Shown piece by piece: positions 27,601 to 33,454 of a stretch of 33,454 nt of DNA. The notes beneath the pieces were generated by a model, which worked only from the letters and a program-made list of their open reading frames with translations, was not told where the DNA came from and ran no database searches. The DNA comes from an uncultured Prevotellaceae bacterium (GTDB lineage Bacteria; Bacteroidota; Bacteroidia; Bacteroidales; Bacteroidaceae): the NCBI GenBank assembly GCA_946541745.1, contig CAMNJY010000008.1, positions 1 through 33,454 of the forward strand, in the 5' to 3' direction. The stretch's first letter is position 1; every line of letters starts with the position of its first letter. The position numbers and the translations under genes are program-made.

Positions 27601-29684
27601 CTTCAGGCCAGATCACCGGTGCCATCAGCCTCAACATCGACGGCGACAGTGAGATAGCAGGCAATGTCTACGGCGGCGGCAACGAGAGCAAGTCGCTCGG
27701 CGGCACCACCGTGACGCTGAAAGGCAACACCCAAGTACACGGCAATGTCTTTGGTGGCGGCAACAAGGCCACCGTCGGCGGGGCTGTAGCAGTCCTGCTT
27801 GCCGGCCCGGCCGAGACGGCGGCCCAAGTGGTCGTCGACGGCGACGTCTACGGCGGCGGCGCCCTGGCCAGCACCAACATCAACAATGCCACAAACTATG
27901 GCACCACAGCGGAGACAGTAACCTCGACGGCTGCCAACACCACTACCGTCAACCTAAGGAGTGGCACGGTGAGGGGCGACATCTACGGCGGCGGCCTGGG
28001 CCAGATAGGCCGGGCGGCCGTAGCGGCCACAGAGGCCGTGGGCACTGAGGGCGAGGAGGGCTACGTGCCTGCCAAGCCGGCTCTCCCTGCTATTGAAGAC
28101 GTGAAGGCCATGGTCTACGGCGATGTCAGCGTGACGCTCAACGGCACCAGAATGTACAACTCTACCGGCAAGGACGACCAGGGCAACGACATCTCCGTCA
28201 GCGGTCGCATATTCGGCTGCAACAACCTCAACGGATGGCCCCTCGGCAGCGTGACGGTGACGGTAGAGAAAACCATTCCCTGGGAGGGCACCGACCACGC
28301 CGTGGGCACCTACGACGTGGCGGCCGTCTACGGCGGCGGCAACTTAGCCAAGTATGAACCCATAGGCGCAACCACAAGGACACACGTCATTGTCAATGGC
28401 TGCGAGGACACCAGCATCTACCAGGTGTACGGCGGCGGCAACGCGGCCTCCACCCCCGCCACGCAGGTCGACATCAACGGCACGTTTGAGATAGAAGAGG
28501 TGTTCGGCGGCGGCAACGGCAAAGACCGCATCAGGAAGAACGGCGAGTGGCTGCCCAACCCCGGGGCTAACGTGGGCTACCGCGAATATGCCGACGATGC
28601 CGCTGAAGCAGCTACGGCCGCTCTGCGGGCGTCCAACTACGGCTACGGCACCGGCGAAGCCGGGGTCAACATCTTCGGCGGGCGCATCCACCGCGTGTAC
28701 GGCGGCTCCAACACAAAGGGAAACGTCAAGCAGATAGCCGTAGCCATGCTCGAAGAGCTGCAGAAGACCGAGACCGTGGAGGGCGTTGAGGTAGAAGTTC
28801 CTGTCTGCGCCTTCAACGTCGACGAGGCGTATGGCGGGGGAAAGAGTGCCGAGATGGACGGCGAGGCACGGCTGGAGATGCGCTGCATACCGGGCCTGAC
28901 GGCGGCCTACGGCGGGGCTGAGAATGCCGACATCAACGCCGGCGTGACGCTCAACATCACCAACGGCAAGTACGGCCAGGTGTTCGGCGGCAACAACGTG
29001 GGCGGGCGCATCAGCGGCCCCATCACGGTGAACATCGAGGAGACGGGCTGCCGGCCCATCATCATCGGCGAGCTCTACGGCGGCGGCAACCAGGCGGCTT
29101 ACTCCGTCTATGGCTACAAGCAGGTGACCACCGGCGAGGGCGACGCTGCCGTCACCTCCTGGCAGCCGCGCACGTCGGCCGACGACAGCGGCACGGGCCC
29201 CGCCGAGGCCTACGCCAACCCGGCAGTGAACGTGAAGTCGTTCACCAGCATCGGCGACATCTACGGCGGCGGCTACGGCGCTACGGCGGTCATGGTGGGC
29301 AACCCGCAGGTGAGCGTCAACGTAGTGACGGGCGACCAGACCAACCACGCCGAGGCCGCCATTGCCACCGAGGGCACCATCACCATCGGCGAGAACGGCT
29401 CGGCGCGCACAGTGACATATCCCACCCACGAGAAGGGTAAGATCGGGGCCATCAACCGTATCTTCGGCGGCGGCAACGCTGCCGAGGTCATCGGCACGCC
29501 CCACGTCATGATAGGCACGGCCGAGAGCGTAGGCTACGTGACGAAGGCCTCGGGCGAGACGACGGCGCGCACCGGCATCGTGCCCGTGGGTGCCGACATC
29601 CGCGGCAACGTCTACGGCGGCGGCAACAACGCCGATGTAACGGGCAACACCCGGGTGGAGATAGGAAGCAAGGCTGAACATTGA
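21633..29684 (+). CDS. Giant secreted lectin-like YGGG-repeat protein (~2683 aa)
   Basis: It starts 27 bases after the first giant gene. Residues 1-38 are a signal peptide. Modules in order: a ricin-type beta-trefoil-like part (IADGFYQIRNLN..., ~40-185); about three chitobiase C-terminal-like repeats (IYYTLDGSEPTSASTLYSG, ~190-425); further trefoil-like parts (~428-553 and ~720-855, with YSFQNKSSGRYLYFDD); a GLUG-like region (~1000-1165: FNGILDGNGKTIAGLGAPLF, then GGLVGQLDG and GGIVGYNN); and about 20 YGGG repeats from ~1735 to the end. It stops right after a complete repeat and shows no T9SS sorting domain or anchor. It could be released, bind the first giant protein through repeat stacking, or be C-terminally truncated; no frame continues usefully after the stop. 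A carbohydrate-binding adhesin is the best guess. Confidence 0.85.
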   Translation: MTRNKNNALSTPFNTHHIITRAVMLLLLIAAGAGETAAQIADGFYQIRNLNNGGNHHLCPATTTYASYMPWVTTFKNPDFKEFVWEIKKTDDTYYYIINVSTKQYMTWNAANDNMIVHLETTATPTDNMKFRISPNGNYLKIQPYPTTGDLYLNPYGGNKDNKTGPEGCLGLYKADDPGSRWEFKAISASSCKMPEITPNYDTRTVTMTQADGATIYYTTGDGPLCSTATAYGSAPIMAENSLYTVRAYAVDADGNISDIATKIIDTRTSVEAPAIAHDGTTLTITCATTDAPIYYTLDGSEPTSASTLYSGAVELEPERHTVNAKAIIPLASSTTTTQIIDLRTSLPKPVITLNAEKTQATISYSGDATDRLYYTLDGTDPTTSSTLYGGSAVAIDPAVVDKVKVIAYNAEGDICSAIATKYVKGYEPQYVAIHQNGSGYLKLNSSNISLNNDGTFRYGDAFNNDGNSIWEITQEGYLKNQYYYLNVAGGSTLYLSVDPVTRWELDEADDNGKMSIKYNDLSLCNSSGIKLLASPTASYHACPITLTEVSWSGPTTDAITVQSPQQTTYLRHYFTQKFNYSFVDDSGTAKSESNKDRRVYATLEYVSGGSNKGTDWDITADGVIYNLKTSGNVDVTATYAIAPSDPIAAESHEAVNSDIKLTVQQKVFAADAAKNYLLFSIKGGDSDRYPYDDGIAEGNPVKPDGQGGTRSGSLLTDPDSNLNQQISWKIVADAMGFYSFQNKSSGRYLYFDDTPDASSGFGVLRVGATAIPDGAEGEKYKFKFFKPANDGTYGDCYCFIPYGRMDAVYKNDGLAADLYATLNNANYKGSSPKVISLYKSGNSTWRIYEYKAEYRLRPKGEIVISGPTSANALGTYTVTSSDGWYGKYIVGSPSSGDAQKSLLINGTYNTDKIMYQWKISDLDGYVSIDGGTQDGEGTWSKNIVNNKSLTFNITALPAVVTSGTIQLQWRGGEAKDAAVNPYRWSGWLTYPFTISGDGTVVLTDIATLAEITDENGAYRLTADVADAASDRPGVTTFNGILDGNGKTIAGLGAPLFTTLSNGVVRNLNLSGVSIAASGNVGAIAGTADGSSRIYNVGILSGSLSSDGYCGGLVGQLDGYARVVNCFSYASITGGTTVGGIVGYNNYASKANDLRTMVMNCIMYGDITGGTNISPVYGGQHSSNNKGLNEYNYWRSKARLAYTAYNDQLAIDKDEYLTRFPFYRHILNTHRNLASYYIFGDYAEVHVDEVGHWVLNTDVAPYPSIEKFQSNTRKVTGVNTSGLQTTTTASRDYAGKMLTDRGSGGTLAVTVKIDGTTYGSPNLPITDMDTLRYDFTYGKVVLPFANEFDTWRDKADKDYTKVITGWRITSVTKEGTDITTFSIPTTEPYNFADRNNPAKDIYDAVSNPYVFAQGGNYIVPYGVTAITIEANFANAFYLSDPAYDMSYDASYGNATQCCGSVPATYHGQTVYTNLATLTGKMSNATNPNAQAIVLVGNFHYNNNVLGEVFNNCTGKALTIMSADEDNNQEPDYGWYSYHVKQARQPAPPMRFDFVPNIGIGMAARVNSSTPNPSIGIWNNRGWFELTETSLCVMNETETEDGSYAANDDGHGNNRWIANSGYFLEFVRGFNAACTKLSYVQIGGSAYVEKFYPGGPHFAKNHASKLCPVIVTGGEIEECFMTGKGQNSSAKATGDNIYFWSAGGKMHKWLGAYMVKSESANCKVTAKIDHAIISRFFGGGTSAIAPITGDIDVTVNNSKVDFYCGGPEFGDMSTGRSVTTHATGTTFGEYYGAGFGGTSINYVNYQDQHIATLGATHTFTGNWDHFKNHRLQYEAGNGGWGTCYMFDFISYSGGTGGGVARFYTGYASFSLAQTGNVTNVLDNCIIKGNFYGGGCQGKVNGTVTSTLTGCKLMQSAFGGGFKPAETTVTVYPATQPGYSVYNREMGLFSDFDYSTVNSQLETWTWENMAGKSDGDKDDTSHHLYTTAETATSGQITGAISLNIDGDSEIAGNVYGGGNESKSLGGTTVTLKGNTQVHGNVFGGGNKATVGGAVAVLLAGPAETAAQVVVDGDVYGGGALASTNINNATNYGTTAETVTSTAANTTTVNLRSGTVRGDIYGGGLGQIGRAAVAATEAVGTEGEEGYVPAKPALPAIEDVKAMVYGDVSVTLNGTRMYNSTGKDDQGNDISVSGRIFGCNNLNGWPLGSVTVTVEKTIPWEGTDHAVGTYDVAAVYGGGNLAKYEPIGATTRTHVIVNGCEDTSIYQVYGGGNAASTPATQVDINGTFEIEEVFGGGNGKDRIRKNGEWLPNPGANVGYREYADDAAEAATAALRASNYGYGTGEAGVNIFGGRIHRVYGGSNTKGNVKQIAVAMLEELQKTETVEGVEVEVPVCAFNVDEAYGGGKSAEMDGEARLEMRCIPGLTAAYGGAENADINAGVTLNITNGKYGQVFGGNNVGGRISGPITVNIEETGCRPIIIGELYGGGNQAAYSVYGYKQVTTGEGDAAVTSWQPRTSADDSGTGPAEAYANPAVNVKSFTSIGDIYGGGYGATAVMVGNPQVSVNVVTGDQTNHAEAAIATEGTITIGENGSARTVTYPTHEKGKIGAINRIFGGGNAAEVIGTPHVMIGTAESVGYVTKASGETTARTGIVPVGADIRGNVYGGGNNADVTGNTRVEIGSKAEH

Positions 29685-29795
29685 GGCTGAAAAGAGATAG
29701 AAGGAGTTAGAAGTCTGTGGAAATATAACAATATTTTTACCTAAAAGAGAGGAAAGACAAAAAAATTTGCTACCTTTGCATCTTGGAATATTGTC
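29685..29795 (+). promoter_or_regulatory. Intergenic region with a -7 box for the glycan operon
   Basis: TACCTTTG at 29771-29778 matches the Bacteroidetes -7 consensus TAnnTTTG and lies 17 bases before the next start codon. No clear -33 TTTG is present at the expected distance, although the stretch is A-rich. No hairpin terminator for the preceding giant gene is visible, so some read-through is possible. Confidence 0.5.
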
Positions 29796-30587
29796 ATGAC
29801 AAAAACAAAGCCAATGATACTACTGAGTTTCGACACCGAGGAGTTTGACGTGCCACGTGAACACGGGGTGGACTACACGCTGGAGCAAGGCATGGCCGTG
29901 TCGGTCGTGGGCACCAACCGCATACTCGACGTGCTGCGGCAGAACGGCGTGAGGGCCACCTTCTTCTGTACCGGCAACTTCGCCGAGAACGCCCCCACAG
30001 TGATGGAGCGCATCATGAACGAGGGTCACGAGGTGGCCTGCCACGGTGTAGACCACTGGCAGCCGCAGCCTACCGACTTCGCCCGGTCCAAGGAGATTGT
30101 GGAGCGCGTCACGGGACGCCCGGTCTACGGCTACCGCCAGCCACGCATGTTCCCCGTGGTGGAGTCAGAAATCAAGCGCGTGGGCTACCGCTACAACTCG
30201 TCGCTCAACCCGGCCTTCATCCCCGGCCGCTACATGCACCTGACGTCGCCGCGCACGTGGTTTATGAAGGACGGCGTGATGCAGATACCGGCCTCGGTGA
30301 CTCCGCTGATACGCTTCCCCCTATTCTGGCTCGCGCTCCACAACCTGCCCGAGACGGTCTACCACTGGATGGTGCGCCGTGTGCTCGGCAAGGACGGCTA
30401 CTTCGTCACCTACTTCCACCCTTGGGAGTTCTACGAGCTGGGCGAGCACCCTGAGCTGAAGATGCCGTTCATCATACGCAACCACAGCGGCCGGCAGATG
30501 GCCGGACGCCTGGACCGCCTGGTGAAGATGCTGAAGCAGCGCGGCCATGAGTTTATCACCTTTAACGAGTTTGTTGACAGAGTATGA
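29796..30587 (+). CDS. Polysaccharide deacetylase (NodB-like, CE4 family)
   Basis: The 263-residue protein belongs to the metal-dependent NodB/CE4 deacetylase superfamily, which removes N- or O-acetyl groups from glycans. The catalytic-metal aspartate motif is FDTEEFD (Asp13), followed by RATFFCTGNFAENAP and the zinc-ligand motif HGVDH (His83, His87). YGYRQPRMF supplies the conserved Arg, and YFHPWEF near residue 208 the C-terminal His. No signal peptide is present, so it acts in the cytoplasm or at the inner face of the membrane, like the PEP-CTERM/WbpF-type deacetylases of glycan assembly clusters. Its stop overlaps the start of a membrane glycosyltransferase by four bases, implying joint action on a lipid-linked sugar, perhaps for O-antigen, capsule or glycoprotein glycan. 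The sugar substrate is unknown. Confidence 0.88.
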   Translation: MTKTKPMILLSFDTEEFDVPREHGVDYTLEQGMAVSVVGTNRILDVLRQNGVRATFFCTGNFAENAPTVMERIMNEGHEVACHGVDHWQPQPTDFARSKEIVERVTGRPVYGYRQPRMFPVVESEIKRVGYRYNSSLNPAFIPGRYMHLTSPRTWFMKDGVMQIPASVTPLIRFPLFWLALHNLPETVYHWMVRRVLGKDGYFVTYFHPWEFYELGEHPELKMPFIIRNHSGRQMAGRLDRLVKMLKQRGHEFITFNEFVDRV

Positions 30588-31537
30588 TAAGACTTGCTAC
30601 CGTTTCGCCCTGCTACAACGAGGAGGAGGTGCTGCGCCACTCCGTGGAGCGGCTGTCGGTCCTCTTCAACCGGATGATAGCCGAGGGGCTTATCAGCGGC
30701 GACTCCATGATGGTGTTTGTCAACGACGGCAGCCGCGACCACACGTGGGACATTATCAGAGAGCTGCACCGCGAAAACCACTTCGTCAGGGGCATCAACC
30801 TGTCGCGCAACACAGGCCACCAGAACGCCATCTTTGCCGGTATGATGACCGCCCGCTCATGGGCCGACGCCGTCATCACCCTCGACGCCGACCTGCAGGA
30901 CGACATAGAGTGCATACCCCAGATGGTGCGTCACCTGGAGGCGGGCAACGACATCGTCTACGGCGTCAAGGTGTCGCGCCAGGCCGACCCGCCGCTGAAG
31001 CGCATGTCGGCCCAGATGTTCTACAAGCTGCAGAGCGCCCTGGGCGTGGAGAGCATCTACAACCATGCCGACTTCAGGCTGATGAGCCGACGCGCCCTCG
31101 ACATGCTGGCCACCTATCATGAGAGCAACCTCTACCTGCGCGGCCTCATCCCCCAGATAGGCCTGCCCTCGGCCACGGTCGACGACGTTATCAGCGAGCG
31201 CTATGCCGGCAAGTCGAAATACACCCTGAGGAAGATGCTCTCGCTGGCCCTCAACGGCATCACGTCGTTCTCGGTAAAGCCCCTGTATCTCATCTTCAAC
31301 ATCGGCGTGCTGTTTCTCTTCATCGCCTTCTGCATCGGCCTCTACGTCACCTGGGCCCTCGTCACGGGCGCTGCCGTCCAGGGCTGGGCCTCGCTCATGC
31401 TGTCGATATGGCTGGTGGGCGGCTTCGTGCTCATCTCGATGGGCATCACCGGCACCTATATCGGCAAGATCTACACCGAGGTGAAGCAGCGCCCGCTCTA
31501 CCACATCCAGGAAATATTAGGCCAACAAGATACATAA
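30584..31537 (+). CDS. Family 2 glycosyltransferase, GtrB/DPM1-like, with two membrane helices
   Basis: The 317-residue protein has an N-terminal GT-A catalytic domain: SPCYNEEE at the start, FVNDGSRDHTW, NLSRNTGHQNAIFAGM, the metal-binding LDADLQDD (about residues 104-111) and FRLMSRRALDML. After an amphipathic stretch (KMLSLALNGITSFSVKPL), two transmembrane helices follow near residues 238-262 and 268-292, as in bactoprenol-phosphate glucosyltransferases such as GtrB and dolichol-phosphate mannose synthases. Such enzymes move a sugar from a nucleotide donor to polyprenyl phosphate on the cytoplasmic face. It is translationally coupled (ATGA) to the deacetylase upstream and followed 21 bases later by a MerR gene. 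The C-terminus is short and complete, close to the family's usual length of about 310-330. Confidence 0.9.
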   Translation: MIRLATVSPCYNEEEVLRHSVERLSVLFNRMIAEGLISGDSMMVFVNDGSRDHTWDIIRELHRENHFVRGINLSRNTGHQNAIFAGMMTARSWADAVITLDADLQDDIECIPQMVRHLEAGNDIVYGVKVSRQADPPLKRMSAQMFYKLQSALGVESIYNHADFRLMSRRALDMLATYHESNLYLRGLIPQIGLPSATVDDVISERYAGKSKYTLRKMLSLALNGITSFSVKPLYLIFNIGVLFLFIAFCIGLYVTWALVTGAAVQGWASLMLSIWLVGGFVLISMGITGTYIGKIYTEVKQRPLYHIQEILGQQDT

Positions 31538-31558
31538 GACAAAACACCAAGACTGTAT

Positions 31559-31909
31559 ATGGCACTCAACGAGTACAAACCCAAGAAACTGTATTACACC
31601 ATCAAGGAGGTGGCCGAGATGTTCGGTCTGAACGAGAGTACGCTGCGCTACTGGGAGACGGAGTTTCCCTTCCTGAAACCCAAGACCACGGGGCCGGCCA
31701 AGGTGCGGCAGTACCAGGACAAGGACATTGAGCAGATCAAGCTTATCCACAACCTGGTGAAGGTGCGCGGCTTCAAGCTGGCCGCTGCCAAGAAGATTAT
31801 CAACAGCAACCGCGACGGTGCCGACCGCCGTGCCGACGTTCTCACCCGCCTCGTCGGCGTGCGCGACGAGTTGATGGCCCTGAAGCGTCAAATGGACTAT
31901 CTGCAATGA
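31559..31909 (+). CDS. Small MerR-family transcriptional regulator
   Basis: The 116-residue protein carries an N-terminal winged helix-turn-helix: YYTIKEVAEMFGLNESTLRYWE (read as two adjoining parts, residues ~12-33) followed by the wing (VRQYQDKDIEQIKLIHNLV). A C-terminal coiled-coil helix (LTRLVGVRDELMALKRQMDYL) probably mediates dimerisation. It has no effector-binding or metal-binding domain and no conserved Cys, so it is not a metal sensor. A MerR protein of this size is common in Bacteroidetes genomes. Placement inside the glycan operon with an ATGA overlap to the hydrolase gene suggests co-expression; whether it regulates this operon cannot be read from the sequence. Confidence 0.88.
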   Translation: MALNEYKPKKLYYTIKEVAEMFGLNESTLRYWETEFPFLKPKTTGPAKVRQYQDKDIEQIKLIHNLVKVRGFKLAAAKKIINSNRDGADRRADVLTRLVGVRDELMALKRQMDYLQ

Positions 31910-33060
31910 GGAGGCTCGTGTTGACTGCCGGCTGCTGGCTGTTGGCCGTCAGCCTGGGCGCCCAGACGCTGAAGCGCGGCAAGTACGAGTTTGAGCGCAA
32001 CCTGCCCGTCTATGCCGACTCGCTGCTGCGTGACCTGACCTACCCCATGGCCTGGGGCAACAGTCCTGTCAAAGACTTCGACGAGTGGCGACGCACGGCC
32101 CGCCGGAAGGTGTTCGACTGCATGCTGGAAGCCCCTCCCAGCCCCCCCGCCGGGGGGGTGAGCTGTAAGGTGCTTTTTGAGGAACGACGCGAGGGCTACC
32201 GGGCACGTAAGCTGGAGATACGCCTGAGCCGCTACTACACCGTGCCGGCCTACGTGCTCATACCCGACGGCAAGGGGCCGTTTCCCGCCGTCAACGTGCT
32301 GCACGACCACGGCGCCCACCTCTTTATAGGTAAGGAGAAGGTTGTCCGCCCCCTGGCCTGCGAGGACTCGACGGTCATCCGCGATGCCGAGGAGTGGGCC
32401 GCAGGCTATGAGGGGCAGTTTCTGGGCGACTACCTGGCCCGCCACGGCTACGTGGTCTTCGCGGCCGACGCACCGATGTGGGGCGAGCGCGGACAGAAGG
32501 AAGGGCCGCGGCGCGACCGCTACGACATGATAGCGGGCAACATGATGATGTATGGCATCAACCTCTCGGCCTACATGACCTACGACGACATCAGCGGCAC
32601 GGAGTTCCTGGCGCGGATGCCAGAGGTGGACCCCCGGCGCATAGGCTGCACTGGCTGGTCGATGGGCGGCTACCGGGCATGGATGCTCGCCGCCCTCTCA
32701 GACCGCATCAAGGCGGCGGCGTCCGTCTGCTGGCTCACCACCACCGACGAGCAGCTCAGCTTCAAGTACAGCCGCACCGAGAACGGCGGCTTCGCCAACT
32801 GCTTCCCCGGCCTGCGCCGCTGGATGGACTATCCCCACGTGGCCTCGATGGCCTGTCCGCGGGCCATGCTCTTCATCAACGGGCGGCAAGACAAGCTCTT
32901 CCCCGTGGCCGGCGTCGAGAAGGCTTTCGCCGTGATGCACGACGTATGGCGCTCGCAGGGCGCCGACGACCGCCTGGAGACCGAGCTTTGGGACATTCCC
33001 CACAGCTGCGGACTGAAGGTCCAGGAGCGCATTCTGAAGTTCTTCCAAAAGCACCTGTAA
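31906..33060 (+). CDS. Secreted alpha/beta hydrolase (dienelactone hydrolase / acetyl-esterase type)
   Basis: The 384-residue protein has a short signal peptide ending near GAQ (residue ~20) and an alpha/beta hydrolase domain. The nucleophile elbow is GWSMGG (Ser252), the acid is Asp329 in NGRQDKLFP, and the base His366 in IPHSCG; HDHGAH at about residue 127 probably helps form the oxyanion region. The spacing and the N-terminal PVYADSLLRDLTYPMAW region resemble the Abhydrolase_7/acetyl-xylan-esterase-like hydrolases of Bacteroidales, often linked to polysaccharide use. A Pro/Gly patch (APPSPPAGGV) is coded by a C/G palindrome that looks like an inserted repeat. The gene overlaps the MerR gene by four bases and ends at a strong terminator. 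Substrate is unknown; deacylation of a dietary or host glycan is plausible given the SusD gene next door. Confidence 0.82.
   Translation: MRRLVLTAGCWLLAVSLGAQTLKRGKYEFERNLPVYADSLLRDLTYPMAWGNSPVKDFDEWRRTARRKVFDCMLEAPPSPPAGGVSCKVLFEERREGYRARKLEIRLSRYYTVPAYVLIPDGKGPFPAVNVLHDHGAHLFIGKEKVVRPLACEDSTVIRDAEEWAAGYEGQFLGDYLARHGYVVFAADAPMWGERGQKEGPRRDRYDMIAGNMMMYGINLSAYMTYDDISGTEFLARMPEVDPRRIGCTGWSMGGYRAWMLAALSDRIKAAASVCWLTTTDEQLSFKYSRTENGGFANCFPGLRRWMDYPHVASMACPRAMLFINGRQDKLFPVAGVEKAFAVMHDVWRSQGADDRLETELWDIPHSCGLKVQERILKFFQKHL
32130..32163 (+). repeat. C7/G7 palindromic repeat embedded in the hydrolase coding region
   Basis: Seven C (32142-32148) and seven G (32152-32158) flank a 3-base centre, preceded by CCCCTCCCAG and followed by TGAG. 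The same style of C/G-rich palindrome occurs between genes at 33069-33102. Here it sits in frame and adds a Pro-Pro-Ala-Gly-Gly loop to the protein. Confidence 0.65.
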
Positions 33061-33068
33061 ACCCCAGC

Positions 33069-33193
33069 AGCCCCCCGCCCCATCCCCGACTGGGGAGGGG
33101 AGTTTATGACACAAAGACCGCCATGCCTCTGTATCCGAGGCGTGGCGGTCTCTTTCTCCCCTCCCCAGTCGGGGAGGGGCAGGGGGTGGGGCT
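33069..33193. repeat. C/G-rich inverted repeat framing the terminator
   Basis: A 20-base arm at 33083-33102 is perfectly complementary to 33156-33175, and weaker pairing extends outward to about 33069 and 33193 (CCCCCGCCCC against AGGGGGTGGGG). The arms enclose the terminator hairpin, so the whole gap could fold into one long cruciform or stem. It resembles a dispersed palindromic element inserted around, or carrying, a terminator. Confidence 0.75.
33115..33155. terminator. Bidirectional Rho-independent terminator
   Basis: A 15-bp stem (33115-33129 with 33137-33151, one G-T wobble) with a 7-base loop is followed by TCTTT and preceded by ACAAA, so it offers a short U-tract on either strand. 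It lies between two convergent genes, the hydrolase on + and the SusD-type gene on -, and can end both transcripts. Confidence 0.85.
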
Positions 33194-33194
33194 T

Positions 33195-33454
33195 TTAGTA
33201 GCCGGGATTCTGCCAGAAGCCGTCGGCCGTGCTGGCATACTGCATCACGCCGTTGGCATCCTGCTGCACCGGGGTGTTCACCTCGTTGGTCACTGCTATC
33301 ATCTGAGCCTCGGGGATGGGGCGGTAGTAGTGCTTGACAGCGATGTTGGCCGCAGCCTGACCGTTGTACTTCTTCACGCGGTCGATGAGTGTGTGGGTAC
33401 GCTTCAGGTCGAACCAGCGCTGCTGCTCGCCGCAGAGCTCCAGGGCACGCTCGT
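33195..33454 (-). CDS. RagB/SusD family outer-membrane nutrient-binding protein, C-terminal fragment
   Basis: The minus-strand frame from the window edge to TAA at 33195-33197 gives the last ~85 residues. It contains ERALELCGEQQRWFDLKRT, the highly conserved SusD signature (E-R-x-x-E-L-x-x-E-x-x-R-W-x-D-L-x-R), then YYRPIPEAQM and the terminal QNPGY typical of this family. SusD proteins are surface lipoproteins that cap a SusC TonB-dependent transporter and bind glycans. The rest of the gene, and presumably susC, lie to the right of the window. A GTG inside the fragment is not a start, since conserved sequence continues upstream of it. Confidence 0.93.
   Translation of the reverse strand, partial: ERALELCGEQQRWFDLKRTHTLIDRVKKYNGQAAANIAVKHYYRPIPEAQMIAVTNEVNTPVQQDANGVMQYASTADGFWQNPGY

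Overview
The window comes from a GC-rich member of the Bacteroidales, most likely a Prevotellaceae-type gut or oral organism. Four things point there: Mfa/FimA-like fimbrillin lipoproteins, a type IX secretion (T9SS) C-terminal sorting domain, a SusD/RagB C-terminus, and Bacteroidetes-type -7 promoter boxes (TAnnTTTG) where genes are preceded by AT-rich DNA. I did not run any search; family names rest on motifs read from the translations.

Layout. Positions 1-156 hold the tail of an unidentified gene. An FMN nitroreductase (270-1010) follows, then a 750-base intergenic region rich in palindromes and short tandem repeats that ends in an AT-rich leader with a promoter. From about 1764 to 29684 lies one same-strand block that looks like a single surface-structure operon: a DUF3575-type outer-membrane protein gene interrupted by an in-frame amber codon; a DUF5119-type lipoprotein whose start overlaps the previous stop (ATGA); three fimbrillin-like lipoproteins; and two giant secreted proteins of about 4071 and 2683 residues. 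Both giants carry dozens of degenerate Y/F-G-G-G repeats predicted to form long beta-helix-like stalks. The first ends in a T9SS sorting domain. The second begins with lectin-like (ricin-type and chitobiase-C-terminal-like) modules and has no sorting domain.

A second operon (29796-33060) encodes a polysaccharide deacetylase, a membrane glycosyltransferase of the GtrB/DPM type, a small MerR regulator and a secreted alpha/beta hydrolase, with two ATGA overlaps. It ends at a strong bidirectional hairpin terminator nested in a longer inverted repeat. The convergent C-terminal piece of a SusD/RagB gene lies at the right edge, so a polysaccharide-utilisation locus probably starts there.

How it may work together (inference): the DUF3575/DUF5119 proteins and fimbrillin lipoproteins would build or anchor a surface fibre, and the two giant proteins, made from the same transcript, would be very long adhesins or stalks alongside it. 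The combination of a fimbrial cassette with twin giant YGGG-repeat proteins is the most interesting content. A small tRNA-like fold (7-bp acceptor plus a perfect T-arm, but no D or anticodon arms) between the first two fimbrillin genes is the oddest small feature.
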